Shown: in pieces, positions 1 through 8,900 of the stretch
How the letters are laid out: each line of letters starts with the position of its first letter
How positions within the stretch are numbered: the first letter of the stretch is position 1
From: CAVZLD01 sp964522605
Lineage (GTDB): Bacteria > Planctomycetota > Planctomycetia > Pirellulales > Pirellulaceae
Assembly: GCA_964522605.1 (NCBI GenBank)
Contig: CAZFWV010000039.1
Span: 1-33,286 of the forward strand
Length of the DNA stretch: 33,286 bases
Direction of reading: 5' to 3'
The notes under the pieces: model-generated
What the model was told of the DNA's origin: nothing
Database searches by the model: none
The model's input: only the letters and a program-made list of their open reading frames with translations
Position numbers and translations under genes: made by a program

Positions 1-18
1 CCCGCTGATCTAGTGTGC

Positions 19-35
19 CACTGGCTCTGCCAGTG
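19..35. repeat. Short perfect hairpin, CACTGGC-TCT-GCCAGTG
   Basis: A 7-bp perfect stem with a 3-nt loop. From memory, the core 'TGCCACTGGCTCTGCCAGTG' recurs between genes in planctomycete genomes, but I cannot verify that here. There is no T-tract on either side, so it is not an obvious intrinsic terminator. Confidence 0.5.
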
Positions 36-267
36 CAGTTTTGAGACAAAGCCTAACACTCCTAAGCTGCACGCCCCCGGAGGGGAGAGGAATCTTGAAA
101 TGCGCCCTAATTATATCCAACGCTCGCTGCCTTCACAGCGAATTCCCGATCGATCATTCGGTCGTTCGATCGACGTACGCAACGACAAGGATCCTGAACC
201 GTGGGCAGTCGGGATGCGTTGTTCCACGGGGGCGTAGAGCGGATCGGTCATCGAGGCCGAGTAACGG

Positions 268-293
268 CCGCGGAGAAACGCGGAAGAACGCAG
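268..293 (+). repeat. GCGGA-rich dispersed intergenic motif, copy 1
   Basis: The stretch beginning CCGCGGAGAAACGCGG resembles, on the opposite strand, the stretch at 17273-17300, whose reverse complement begins CCGCGGAAGGACGCGG. Both lie in non-coding spacers. Its role is unknown. Confidence 0.4.
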
Positions 294-340
294 CACCGCC
301 GCCGGTCACCGATTTCGCCGTACGTAGTTGCCTGCGTTCT
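285..340 (-). terminator. Inverted repeat at the 3' end of the ExbBD operon (weak terminator candidate)
   Basis: A 9-bp perfect inverted repeat (AGAACGCAG at 285-293, CTGCGTTCT at 332-340) abuts the stop codon of the last minus-strand gene. The loop is long (38 nt) and no clean U-tract follows on the minus strand, only TTCCGCGTTTCT. It may be a weak or Rho-assisted end signal, or chance. Confidence 0.25.
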
Positions 341-990
341 CAAATCGACTCGACGTACAACCCGCGACGCATGCGTTCCGCCCGGCGCGCATCGTCGATC
401 ATCTCGGCGATCTGCGGAGCGGCATCGATTCCCGGCATAACCAAGACAGGGTCCGTCCGATCGCTCGAGTGGACGGCAATCGTCCCGACCGACAGCAATC
501 GGTCGAGAATCCCCTGTTGCAGACTCACGTCATCGATATCGATCAATTCGATGCGGTGAGTGTAACGCGTCAGAATTCCCAACTCGTGCACCAGACGCTC
601 CGTGGTCAGCACATAGCGCACATCCAGTTTTCGGACCAGCAGCAGGCCGAGAAGAACGAGCCAACCGCCCGCCAGCACGAGGGCGATGACGCGCCAACCG
701 GACGCATCGACTTGGGCCAGCGAACCGATCACCGGCAATGCAATGGTGACGGCCAGGGCGACGAACCAGAGCGATGCCATTCCCTTGGCAGAAAAGGAAC
801 CGCGCCAGATTTCGCGTTCTCGCGGCGGTTCCGTATCGGGCTCTTCCGGCCCAGGCTCGCGATCTCGGTGCATCGCGCGGCTTACCCGAGGCGCTGCGGC
901 TCTTGGGCGCGGCCGCTGAACCTGCTGCCCGCAGCGATGACAGAACGCCGCGTCGGCGGGTAACCGCGCATCACAATGCAGACATTTCAT
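340..990 (-). CDS. Zinc-ribbon / bacterial PH-domain membrane protein
   Basis: This 216-residue protein is the last gene of the minus-strand operon. Residues 3-20 form a short zinc ribbon (C3xxC6 ... C17xxC20). A charged Pro-rich linker follows to about residue 60, then two predicted membrane helices (about 73-91 and 99-119). The C-terminal domain (about 120-202) has the look of the bPH_2/DUF304 (YdbS-like) family: it starts 'VRYVLTTERLVHELGIL' and has the 'IELIDIDDVSLQQ' strand. ATG at 990 is preceded by AGGGA about 7 nt upstream, and the start lies only 13 nt from the stop of the toroid protein, so the two are probably co-transcribed. Family members are membrane-anchored PH-like proteins of mostly unknown role. 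I infer an accessory membrane protein of the ExbBD system. The domain assignment is fairly sure; the function is not. Confidence 0.8.
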   Translation of the reverse strand: MKCLHCDARLPADAAFCHRCGQQVQRPRPRAAAPRVSRAMHRDREPGPEEPDTEPPREREIWRGSFSAKGMASLWFVALAVTIALPVIGSLAQVDASGWRVIALVLAGGWLVLLGLLLVRKLDVRYVLTTERLVHELGILTRYTHRIELIDIDDVSLQQGILDRLLSVGTIAVHSSDRTDPVLVMPGIDAAPQIAEMIDDARRAERMRRGLYVESI

Positions 991-1003
991 CCGTCGTTCC
1001 CTG

Positions 1004-4000
1004 TCAGCGAGCGGTGTCTTCGTAAATCGGTAGATGCCGGTAGTACACTTCCAGCGACAGCAGGTTCAGCGTCGTGACATACAACCGTCCACCATAGGGC
1101 GCCCAGCGATCGGTGAGCGGGCGGTCCGGATCCCAACTGCCTGCCAGCGGCCCTTCCTGTTCCTGGGATGTGACCAACAACGGGTGGAGCTGATCCTGCC
1201 ATCGGTCCCAATACTCGCCTCGCATGTGAAACATGACCTGCGTCGCATAGTACCAGTAGTATGTATCGCGTTGAGGATCCGTCGGGGATCCGATTGCGGG
1301 CAGACGCTGCGACAAATAGTCCGCGCCTCGAATCATGGCGGGATGATCTCGCCGCCAACCGGTATACATCCGCATCAGTAGGCCGACGGCGGTCATCGTT
1401 TCGCTCGGCTCGCGACCGTGGACTTGAGCTGGCGTATTGGGAGCAAACGGATTGTACCGATACTGTTCGCGCTGTTGGCGGGATGCCTGGGCCGATTCCA
1501 ACCATCGACCGACACCCTCCCAGACCGACGCGGGCACTTCCAGGTTGGCGAGTTCGGCACTCCGCAGGGCCATGACCATCCAGCCCGAAACGGAAGTATC
1601 CGATCCGACGCCGGGGGTGTAGCGCCATCCACCCCGGGTCCGGTGCTGGGCCGCGACAATGAAGTCGATCGCCTTCTGTGCCGGCTCGCGCAACTGAGGA
1701 TCTTGCGTCATCCCGTACGCCTCACAGAGAGCGATCGCGGCAATCCCGTGACTGTACAACCAGGCACTCTGATTCGAGAGGGCGTCTTGCGGCAGATAGA
1801 GATCGCCATTGGGCTGCTGTTGATCAATCAGAAACTGCAGTCCCATGCGGACCGCATCATGGTATTTGTCGTCGTAGTGGTGATAGCCGGCGCCGAGAAA
1901 CGAGAGTAACACCAATCCGGTCGCTGCTGTGTCCGACTGCATCGCGACCGGTTCATCCGGTAAGGCGGCGCCGGGCATCGCCGCGCGATCGAGGCTCCAC
2001 CGACCATCGGGCATTTGCAGCTTCGCCAGATAAACGAGCCCTCGTTCGATCGCCTCTTCCGTCTTCGGCAGCGGCCTTCCCTCGCCGCCCACCGGTTCTT
2101 CCCCTTTGCGGCTGAAGCGGGACAAGAAGGCATCGGCCGGCATGGCGACGCGGGTGTCCAGCGAGGGCGGCCCGCCCGGGTCGCGACGCAGAAACCGCAT
2201 GCCTCGATCCACGACGTAGGCACTTTCCGGCTGGCTGCGACGGTTGACGAGCCCGATATCCGGTGTCCGGTCGCGGTCCAAGCCTCCCAGATCCTCCGGC
2301 GCATCGAGCGCGACTTCCAGTGCGCCAGCCGCACTCTCCGCCAGGGGGCCCGACTGCGGGGCGATCGCGACCTCGCGCGGCAGTACGTCGGGACTGGACG
2401 GGGCCATCGTTCCGGCAACGGCCGTCGGGATGGGAACCGAATCCAGCGTCCCGGCGGGGCGTCGCGTGAGGCGGGCCGAGCGATCGAGTGTGGCATTCTC
2501 AAACTGTTCCCCAATCGACAGCACCGGATCCTGCGTGGCTTTCACGCGCGGATTGCCCACAATCGCTGCCGGGCGAAAACCGGCCCGACCATCGGATAGC
2601 TCGCGCTCCGCCATCGCTCCCAACGTTTCCCGCGGTTGGAGCCCAGGAAGTCCGATTCCGCCGAGCGATTGTCGCTCGTCTTGTTCTGCCCAGGGAGAGG
2701 CTTCGAGGTCACCCGTGGAACGATCGCGGCCGGGCAGCACCACTACATCCGCCAACTCGGGCGCGGTAACTCGGGGCGACGTAGCGGCCTGCTCCATCGA
2801 TCGGCGCGTGCCCCCTCCGGGCCGATCGACCAAGGAGGGCGGTGTCTCGATGGGGCTGGAGCGGTCGATTCGAGGCTCCTCCAATCGGGCCTTCGGACGG
2901 AGATCTTCCGCGGCAGCCAGATCGGTCGCGGGCGCTGTCGGCGCGACCTGTCCCGCTCCAGCACCCGTCGGCGCCGACAGCGCCGTGGGGGCGGGCTGCG
3001 TCGGATCGAACGTCTGGGATTCCGTCGCCGCCCGGTCATCTTGGCGCACTTCAACCACCCGCTGCAGGTCCGCATAGGAAGCCGGCGGCGACGCGCGTTC
3101 GGGACGAGGCATCGCCGCATCGAGCGATTCACTCGACAACCCCTGGTCGGCCATTTCCACTTCCTCGGTGCGCGTACCCGGCAATGCCGAACGAGTTTCC
3201 TGCGCGGTTGCGATCGGAGTGGCCGATTCTGTCGGTGGTCCGGGCAGCTGCGCATCGGGCGTCGGCTGTTGCTGTTGGGGCACGGAGGTCGATGACGCCT
3301 GCAACGATCCCGTCCCGTCCAGCAAAGGCGCGGCGATCGTGGGAGGAGCCAGACGAGTCACCGTCGACGGTGTGACATCCGTCGCCTCGCTGCGCTGCGG
3401 TGCCGGCTCCCGCGATTCGGCAATCTGAGGTGCCACGTCGGATGGCTGCTGCCGCGTCAAGTCGGCATTGCGGGGAGACACCGTGGACTGCAACTCCGTC
3501 GTCGGCGTGTCGGGCGGCAGCATCGGTGAAGCCATCTCTCGTCGCGCTGACATTGTATTGGCAGGCACGAGCGGCTCTTCTCCCCGTTCTCGCGCAATGG
3601 CGGGCAAGTCAGACAAAGAAATCATCGCCCGCGGTGGAACGCCAACGGATTCGGTCCGACGGGGCAGTGTCGGCTGGGAGTCGAGCGCAACCTCGGGAGA
3701 ATCCAGCTCACGGTACCGCGGCGGCGATGCCGCGATGCGCGGCCGTTCACTCATCGCCGGTTCGAGATCCACCGGCAACTCCGACGCAGGACTCACTTGC
3801 CGCTGAACGGGAGCGGGTGGAGCCGCGATCTGGACCGGCGCAGGTTGCTGGGCGACGACTGCCGTATCGACGAGCGGTCGGGCGACACGTGGTCGATCGG
3901 TCAACGACTGTCGACTGATTTGGCCCTGCAGATCGAATTCCCTCGGTGCCGACTCGATCCGCTCGGGTCGCTCGGCAGGAAGAGGCGGTTGCGGAACGGC

Positions 4001-4555
4001 AGCCTGCGGCGAAGCTTCTGGCAGCGGAACGCGCAAGCTGTCGGTTGGCAATGATGACTTGCTCAGCAATTGATCCTGCGTCATCTCCGGATCCCCGGAC
4101 GGAACCGGCTTCTGCAATTCCTGCCGCGGCCGATCCTGGCCTTCGACCGCCATCGGAAAATACTCCGGCATGACCTGCTCGGGAGGCTCGAACTCCGGCT
4201 GCTCCGCCACCACGGGAGGCGGTCGAAAGACGTGCACAACCTCCATCCAGGATAAGAGCACCAACAAGCTCAAATTCACGAGCAGGCTCAGCACGAGCGA
4301 TAACATCAGGCGCCGATGAATCCAACGGGGTCGGATCAGAGATGCCACGATCATCGCACCGAGCGTCACGCCGATCGTGAATTGACTCGCGAGATCGGAC
4401 GGCCATACGGCATTGGGGTCGACCGGCGGATTCGTCCATCGAATCGCCAGCAGAACAAATCCGCCCAGCGCAAGAATCGCCAACAGGACCGGCCACAACC
4501 GCTCCTCCAATGGCGTCTGCCGCGCAGGTTCGATCTTACGCACAGCCTGTCGCAT
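1004..4555 (-). CDS. Membrane protein with long Pro-rich linker and C-terminal squalene-cyclase-like alpha/alpha-toroid domain
   Basis: 1183 residues. Three predicted membrane helices lie near the N-terminus (about 21-41, 58-77, 82-104). A ~720-residue low-complexity segment rich in P, A, S, Q, E and R follows (about 105-828). The C-terminal ~355 residues (829-1183) look like prenyltransferase/squalene-oxidase repeats: 'LQMPDGRWS', 'DTAATGLVLLSFLGAGY', 'YSHGIAAIALCEAYGM', 'GGWRYTPG', 'SDTSVSGWMVMAL'. These mark helix pairs of an alpha/alpha barrel with QW-like turns. I do not find the DxDD motif of true squalene-hopene cyclases, so a cyclase reaction is unlikely. ATG follows the exbD stop by one base (TAAGATG). 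Known: planctomycetes encode many such toroid proteins. Inferred: the linker spans the periplasm like TonB or TolA and carries a binding domain moved by ExbBD. A substrate-binding or protease-inhibitor-like (alpha2-macroglobulin TED-type) fold is another possibility. Confidence 0.85.
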   Translation of the reverse strand: MRQAVRKIEPARQTPLEERLWPVLLAILALGGFVLLAIRWTNPPVDPNAVWPSDLASQFTIGVTLGAMIVASLIRPRWIHRRLMLSLVLSLLVNLSLLVLLSWMEVVHVFRPPPVVAEQPEFEPPEQVMPEYFPMAVEGQDRPRQELQKPVPSGDPEMTQDQLLSKSSLPTDSLRVPLPEASPQAAVPQPPLPAERPERIESAPREFDLQGQISRQSLTDRPRVARPLVDTAVVAQQPAPVQIAAPPAPVQRQVSPASELPVDLEPAMSERPRIAASPPRYRELDSPEVALDSQPTLPRRTESVGVPPRAMISLSDLPAIARERGEEPLVPANTMSARREMASPMLPPDTPTTELQSTVSPRNADLTRQQPSDVAPQIAESREPAPQRSEATDVTPSTVTRLAPPTIAAPLLDGTGSLQASSTSVPQQQQPTPDAQLPGPPTESATPIATAQETRSALPGTRTEEVEMADQGLSSESLDAAMPRPERASPPASYADLQRVVEVRQDDRAATESQTFDPTQPAPTALSAPTGAGAGQVAPTAPATDLAAAEDLRPKARLEEPRIDRSSPIETPPSLVDRPGGGTRRSMEQAATSPRVTAPELADVVVLPGRDRSTGDLEASPWAEQDERQSLGGIGLPGLQPRETLGAMAERELSDGRAGFRPAAIVGNPRVKATQDPVLSIGEQFENATLDRSARLTRRPAGTLDSVPIPTAVAGTMAPSSPDVLPREVAIAPQSGPLAESAAGALEVALDAPEDLGGLDRDRTPDIGLVNRRSQPESAYVVDRGMRFLRRDPGGPPSLDTRVAMPADAFLSRFSRKGEEPVGGEGRPLPKTEEAIERGLVYLAKLQMPDGRWSLDRAAMPGAALPDEPVAMQSDTAATGLVLLSFLGAGYHHYDDKYHDAVRMGLQFLIDQQQPNGDLYLPQDALSNQSAWLYSHGIAAIALCEAYGMTQDPQLREPAQKAIDFIVAAQHRTRGGWRYTPGVGSDTSVSGWMVMALRSAELANLEVPASVWEGVGRWLESAQASRQQREQYRYNPFAPNTPAQVHGREPSETMTAVGLLMRMYTGWRRDHPAMIRGADYLSQRLPAIGSPTDPQRDTYYWYYATQVMFHMRGEYWDRWQDQLHPLLVTSQEQEGPLAGSWDPDRPLTDRWAPYGGRLYVTTLNLLSLEVYYRHLPIYEDTAR

Positions 4556-4556
4556 C

Positions 4557-4973
4557 TTACCGATCGGCTACTGTAGTTTTGACGTCTCGCAATCCGGCGC
4601 GATAGCAAAGATTCAGCGCCTGGGCCACGTTGTTCCAGCTGCAATCTCGATCGGCGCGAATCACGACGGTCTGGGTCAGCGGATTGTTGATCGCCGCGCG
4701 GGACAGGGCGCCCTCCAACTCTTCGATCGCCATTGGCCCCCCACTGCCGATCGAGTATCGACCGTCCCGATCGATGCTCAACTCGATGTCCTTCGGCTTC
4801 AGGACCATCGGACGCGCTTCGCTCGCCGTGGGCAATTGCACCTCAAGCTGCCGATCTTCCTCCGCAAAGCGAGTCGAAACCAGGAAGAAGATCAACAGCA
4901 GAAAGACGACGTCGATCAGCGGAGTCAGACTCATCGACGCCAGGACCGAGCTTCTACGAATCTTTACGGCCAC
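4557..4973 (-). CDS. exbD: ExbD/TolR-family biopolymer transport protein
   Basis: 138 residues, the usual family length. The N-terminal signature 'SLTPLIDVVFLLLIFFLVS' forms the single transmembrane helix, with the conserved proton-carrying aspartate at D21. The remainder is the periplasmic domain with a typical 'VVIRADRDCSWNNVAQAL' strand-helix. The start codon is GTG at 4973: the only in-frame upstream ATG (4994) is followed after one codon by TAG, and GGGG lies about 9 nt upstream of the GTG. The exbB stop is 44 nt upstream and the toroid protein starts one base downstream, so translational coupling is likely. In the family, ExbD/TolR forms the stator with ExbB/TolQ and transmits proton-motive force to an envelope-spanning partner. 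No TonB or TolA gene lies in the window; the neighbouring toroid protein is the natural candidate partner. Confidence 0.92.
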   Translation of the reverse strand: MAVKIRRSSVLASMSLTPLIDVVFLLLIFFLVSTRFAEEDRQLEVQLPTASEARPMVLKPKDIELSIDRDGRYSIGSGGPMAIEELEGALSRAAINNPLTQTVVIRADRDCSWNNVAQALNLCYRAGLRDVKTTVADR

Positions 4974-5017
4974 GTGCGTTGGCCCCTACGGCATGGACGG
5001 TTGGGATTGGAAAACGA

Positions 5018-5764
5018 TCATCCGACGCGAGCGGGATCAGCGGGAGCAGCTTCCGACGATTTGCGGGGGGCGGAAGCAGCCTCCGTTGCCCCGCCGAGCG
5101 TATGAGGCGTGACGCGCATTCGTCCCTCGAACCGTTCGATCTGTGGCAACAGACTGAAGAGCAATTCGTCGATTTCGTGGAACAGCCTCTCAATTCGCCC
5201 CTCGAAGTAATGCGCGAAGATCGCGGCGGGAATCGCCACGGCCAGCCCCCCCAACGTCGTGACGAGCGCGACATAAATCCCTTCCGCCAAGAAATCCGCC
5301 TTGTTCTGGCCCGCCGTCAGTTGCGTGGTCACGAAAAAAGCACGGATCATTCCCCATACGGTGCCGAGCAAACCAATCAAGGGTGCAATCGCCGCAATCA
5401 ACGTGAGCCAACGGACATTCGTATGGAGCCGCGCCGCCTCGCGCTCTCCGGCTTCCGCCACCGCATGCTCCACTTCCGACTGGGGACGCCCGATCTTCAA
5501 CAGCATGGAACGAATGACTACCGCAGCCGAGGAAGGGTATTGCTGGCAAAGCCGATACGCCGCTCGCGGATCCATCATGCCGGGAACGGCTCCCAGATCC
5601 GCCAGGGCCTCGATCAATTTTCGCGGAATCACGCGGCTGCGGCGCAACGCGAGCAGACGCTCGAACACCAGCATGACAACCAGGACCGACATCAGGCCGA
5701 TCGGAACCATCAGCCAGCCACCCTTGACCAGCAGATCGAACAGATTCAGTCGCTGCGTGATCGG
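5018..5764 (-). CDS. exbB: MotA/TolQ/ExbB proton channel protein, N-terminus lost in gap
   Basis: At least 249 residues are readable. The frame stays open from the stop at 5018 up to the gap edge at 5764, beginning 'PITQRLNLFDLLVKGGWL', typical of the region just before the first ExbB helix; the ATG at 5710 is therefore internal, not the start. Visible are helix 1 ('MVPIGLMSVLVVMLVFERL'), the cytoplasmic loop, and the two conserved C-terminal helices ('LTLIAAIAPLIGLLGTVWGM' and 'ALVTTLGGLAVAIPAAIFAHY'), followed by an Ala/Pro-rich tail. The true start probably lies beyond the gap, where 5865-5907 could encode 'MDGLRWIHASGGRT' or, from 5915 in another frame, 'MLEWTGCAGSTRVAVA'. Because the gap length is nominal, frame across it cannot be judged. 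The protein forms the proton channel with ExbD. Confidence 0.9.
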   Translation of the reverse strand, partial: PITQRLNLFDLLVKGGWLMVPIGLMSVLVVMLVFERLLALRRSRVIPRKLIEALADLGAVPGMMDPRAAYRLCQQYPSSAAVVIRSMLLKIGRPQSEVEHAVAEAGEREAARLHTNVRWLTLIAAIAPLIGLLGTVWGMIRAFFVTTQLTAGQNKADFLAEGIYVALVTTLGGLAVAIPAAIFAHYFEGRIERLFHEIDELLFSLLPQIERFEGRMRVTPHTLGGATEAASAPRKSSEAAPADPARVG

Positions 5765-5864
5765 NNNNNNNNNNNNNNNNNNNNNNNNNNNNNNNNNNNN
5801 NNNNNNNNNNNNNNNNNNNNNNNNNNNNNNNNNNNNNNNNNNNNNNNNNNNNNNNNNNNNNNNN
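5765..5864. other. Assembly gap (100 N) inside exbB
   Basis: A run of exactly 100 N, a conventional placeholder of unknown true length. It removes the N-terminal part of the ExbB-like gene. Confidence 0.99.
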
Positions 5865-5943
5865 GCGTGCGACCGCCACTCGCGTGGATCCAGCGCAACC
5901 CGTCCATTCTAACATCAGTGCCTCATTCGTCCCGCGAGCCGAC

Positions 5944-8900
5944 TCAGCCGCCGTACCGTTTGAGTTGTTCGCCGGCCGTCACAGCTTCGGGCGATGAGGG
6001 AAATTGGGTCTGCACGTGCTTCAATAATTGTCGCGCCAGATCGAGCAGGCGTTCCTTCTCGTTGGCGTCCGTTTGTTGCGACGCAATCAAGGCAGCGCAC
6101 TGAGCCGCCTCGAGCCCTGCTTTGGCCTGCCACTGCTGAATCTCGGGGCTGGCGCTGCTGTTGAAACCGAACATCACCTTGCGAAATTCCCGAATGGCCG
6201 GTGCATAGTCTTTTCGCGCGTACAACACCTCCCCCACCATGAAACGGGCCCGGGCCGCCAATTCGCCGGTCGCCTGGTCCGCCGCCTGCATGAACAGCTT
6301 CAGCGCTTGATCCAAGTCGCCCAGTTGCTGATGTGCGACGGCCGTTTCGTACAGGACCTGGGGGCGGAAGGGAGAATCGGCATACTTCTGAGGAAGCTCA
6401 TTGAGCCATTGGAGGCTTTCTTGCCACTGTCCCATTTGACCGGCCGTCTGGCCCGCATGCAGACGGGCCAGAAGATCCATCTGCGGACTCGAAAGTTGCC
6501 GACTTGTCGCTTCGTTGAACGACACTAGCGCCAGCTGATGGTTCTGCAACTTGAAGTGGCACTCGCCCTGCAAGAAGTGGGCGTCACCGGCCAGCGTTCC
6601 TTCCGGCGCCAACTGCAACTGTTGCTGAAACGATTGAATTGCTTCCTTGTATTGCTGCAACTGATACTGCGACCACCCCAACTTGTACCAGGCTTTTTCA
6701 TCCAACTCACCTGGTTCTTTCCGATTGCTCAACGCCTGCTGATAGAGCTGTGCTGCGCGTTCGAACTGACCTTTGCGATACGCGGCCTCGCCTACGTGAT
6801 AGGCGGCCTCGGCCGCCAACGGACTGCTCGTGTGCTGCTTGATCAATTGTTCGAACACAATCGCCGCCTGGTCCTCCTGCTGGCGATTCTTCAGACTCCA
6901 GGCCAGTTCATACAGCACCTTGTCCACGCTGACGTATTCGGGATCTTCACGGACAATGGATTTCAGGGTCGCTTCCGCCTGGTCGGGTTGTCCGAGTCCA
7001 ATCTGATCGAGCCCACGCACGTAGAGCGCATCGGACTTCTCTTGTCGAGAGGGATCCCGCTGCAGAAACGCTTCGACATCGGTCAACGAGTCGGCGTAGT
7101 TGCCCTGTTGCTGACGGCAGAGCGCACGTGCGTAGTAGGCCTGTCGAGTCACCGGGCTGTCGGGAAACTGATCGATCAAGCGCGAAAAGTCGCTCTCGGC
7201 CGGATCGTTTTGCTCCATCCGCAGTCGCGCCCAGCCGCGGCCGTAGAGCGCGTAGGGCACCGAACTGGATTGAGGCCAGTCCTGCAACACGTGCGAGTAG
7301 TGTTCGACCGCGGTGCCAAAATCGCCCTGGGCATAGGCACACTCGGCTAGGCGAAAATGCGCCTGATCGCGCACCGCACTCTCAGGGAACTGTTGCAGCA
7401 ATCGTTCAACCGACTTCCGCGCCGCGTCAATCTCCTTGAGTTCACGCTGCGAACGAGCCAGGATCAGGAGTGTCTCGTCGGCCTGCCGCCATTGGGGTTG
7501 AGCTTCCAGAGACTCCTGTAAGGCATCTTTCGCTTGCAGGAATTCGTCACGCCCAAAATGACTCATCCCGATCACGTAATAGGCTTCCGCCCGGTCGTCG
7601 GCGTTTTTCATCAGGTCGAGCCGTCCTTCGAGCGTCTTGAGTGCTGCTTCGTAGTCCGGCTGCATGTAGAGCGCCAGCGCTTCACGAATCAGCCACTGTG
7701 CCGACTCTTCGCGATCGGGATGATTGCGTGCCAATTGTCCGAAAAGTTCGGCGGCGGCAGGGGCATTTCCCAATTGCAGCTGGCATTCGGCTGCTACGTG
7801 CTGCACATCGGCCAACAGCTGGTGCGATGCGAAGTCCTGCATGAATTTCTGCGCATACTGAAGCCCCTGCTGAAAGTCCTTCAACTGCATCGCCCCGAAT
7901 GCTGCGTTATACAAAGCCTGCGGTGCCAAAACGTGCTGCGGGTACTGCTCGGCCAACTTGGCATATAGCGGAATCGCCTTCCCCCGCTGCTCGGGCAATT
8001 CGTACACCACGTCGGCTCGGTCCATGAGCAGGTTCACGTAATACGGATGCTCTTTTGCCTGCGGCAGGTACTGGTCGATCAACGTCAGCGCCTGTTCGAG
8101 CTGTTTCTGTCTGAGCATCAGGCGCGCGCGCCAGTGCACCGCCTCGATCGCATACTGGTCCTGGGCCGCAATCACCTTGTCGAACCACTCCGCGGCCAGA
8201 TCAAGCTTGTCGGCGCGAAAGTACATCCGGGCCGCGGACATCGTGGCATCGGCCAGATAGCTCGACTGGGGAAACTCGCGCGTGATCCGAGCGAACAGAT
8301 TCCCGGCTTCTTCAAACTTGTCCAACCGTGCCTGGCAAAAGGCTTGGCGATAGAGCGCATAGTCGGCCGACGAGAAACCGGGAATGGCCGCCACTTCAGC
8401 GAACCGTGTGGCCGCCTCGGCGAAATCCTGCGCATAGAGGATCGTGTCGGCCTTCCGCATTTTCACTTCGTTGACGAGCTCATGCTCGGGAAATTCCTGC
8501 AGGAACCGATCGTATAGAGGGCCTGCGAGATCGTATTGCCCGAGTTCTTCCCGTGTCACGCCCAAGGCATACAGTGCGTCATCTCGCAGATCCGATTCGG
8601 GAAAGTTATCGATCACCTGCTGATACGCGGCAGCCGCCTCTTCGCGTTTTGCTTGCAAATAGAGCGATTCACCCCGAAAAAACTGCGCCTGGTCTCGATA
8701 CTGCCCCTCTGGAAACTCGCGCAGCAATGCCTCAAACGCCTGATCGGCCTGGGGAAACAGTTCGGGCTGGTTTTTCAGGGCGAGCGAATACAGCGTCCAA
8801 CCAAGGTTCAGCAGGGCGTCCTCACGACGCTCGAAGGGACCGGTCGCATCCACGGCCGCCTGGAATGCGTCCCGCGCCTTGGCAAGGTCTTTCAACTGCA

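Larger units (their letters stand above)
1..339. other. Non-coding spacer downstream of the ExbBD operon
   Basis: I see no convincing gene here; the open frames overlapping it lack ribosome sites and recognisable protein character. It holds a short perfect hairpin (19-35), a stretch rich in GATC/CGATCGAT palindromes (about 146-176), a GCGGA-rich dispersed motif (268-293) and an inverted repeat (285-340) that abuts the stop codon of the minus-strand gene ending at 340. Confidence 0.6.

Noticed and set aside
2244..3077. Overlapping frames in the Pro-rich linker region
   Set aside because: Low-complexity GC-rich DNA leaves several frames open; only the minus-strand frame joins membrane helices to the toroid domain.
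1004..4555. Calling the toroid protein a squalene-hopene cyclase linked to the crt operon
   Set aside because: No DxDD motif is visible, and the gene belongs to the ExbBD operon 15 kb away from the isoprenoid genes.
4733..6103. A 456-codon plus-strand frame across exbD, exbB and the gap
   Set aside because: It reads through 100 N and is antisense to ExbD and ExbB, which have unmistakable family motifs.
6538..7350. A 270-codon plus-strand open frame opposite the TPR gene
   Set aside because: Antisense to clear TPR repeats; rich in Leu/Gln/Arg from the reverse reading of TPR codons, with no ribosome site.
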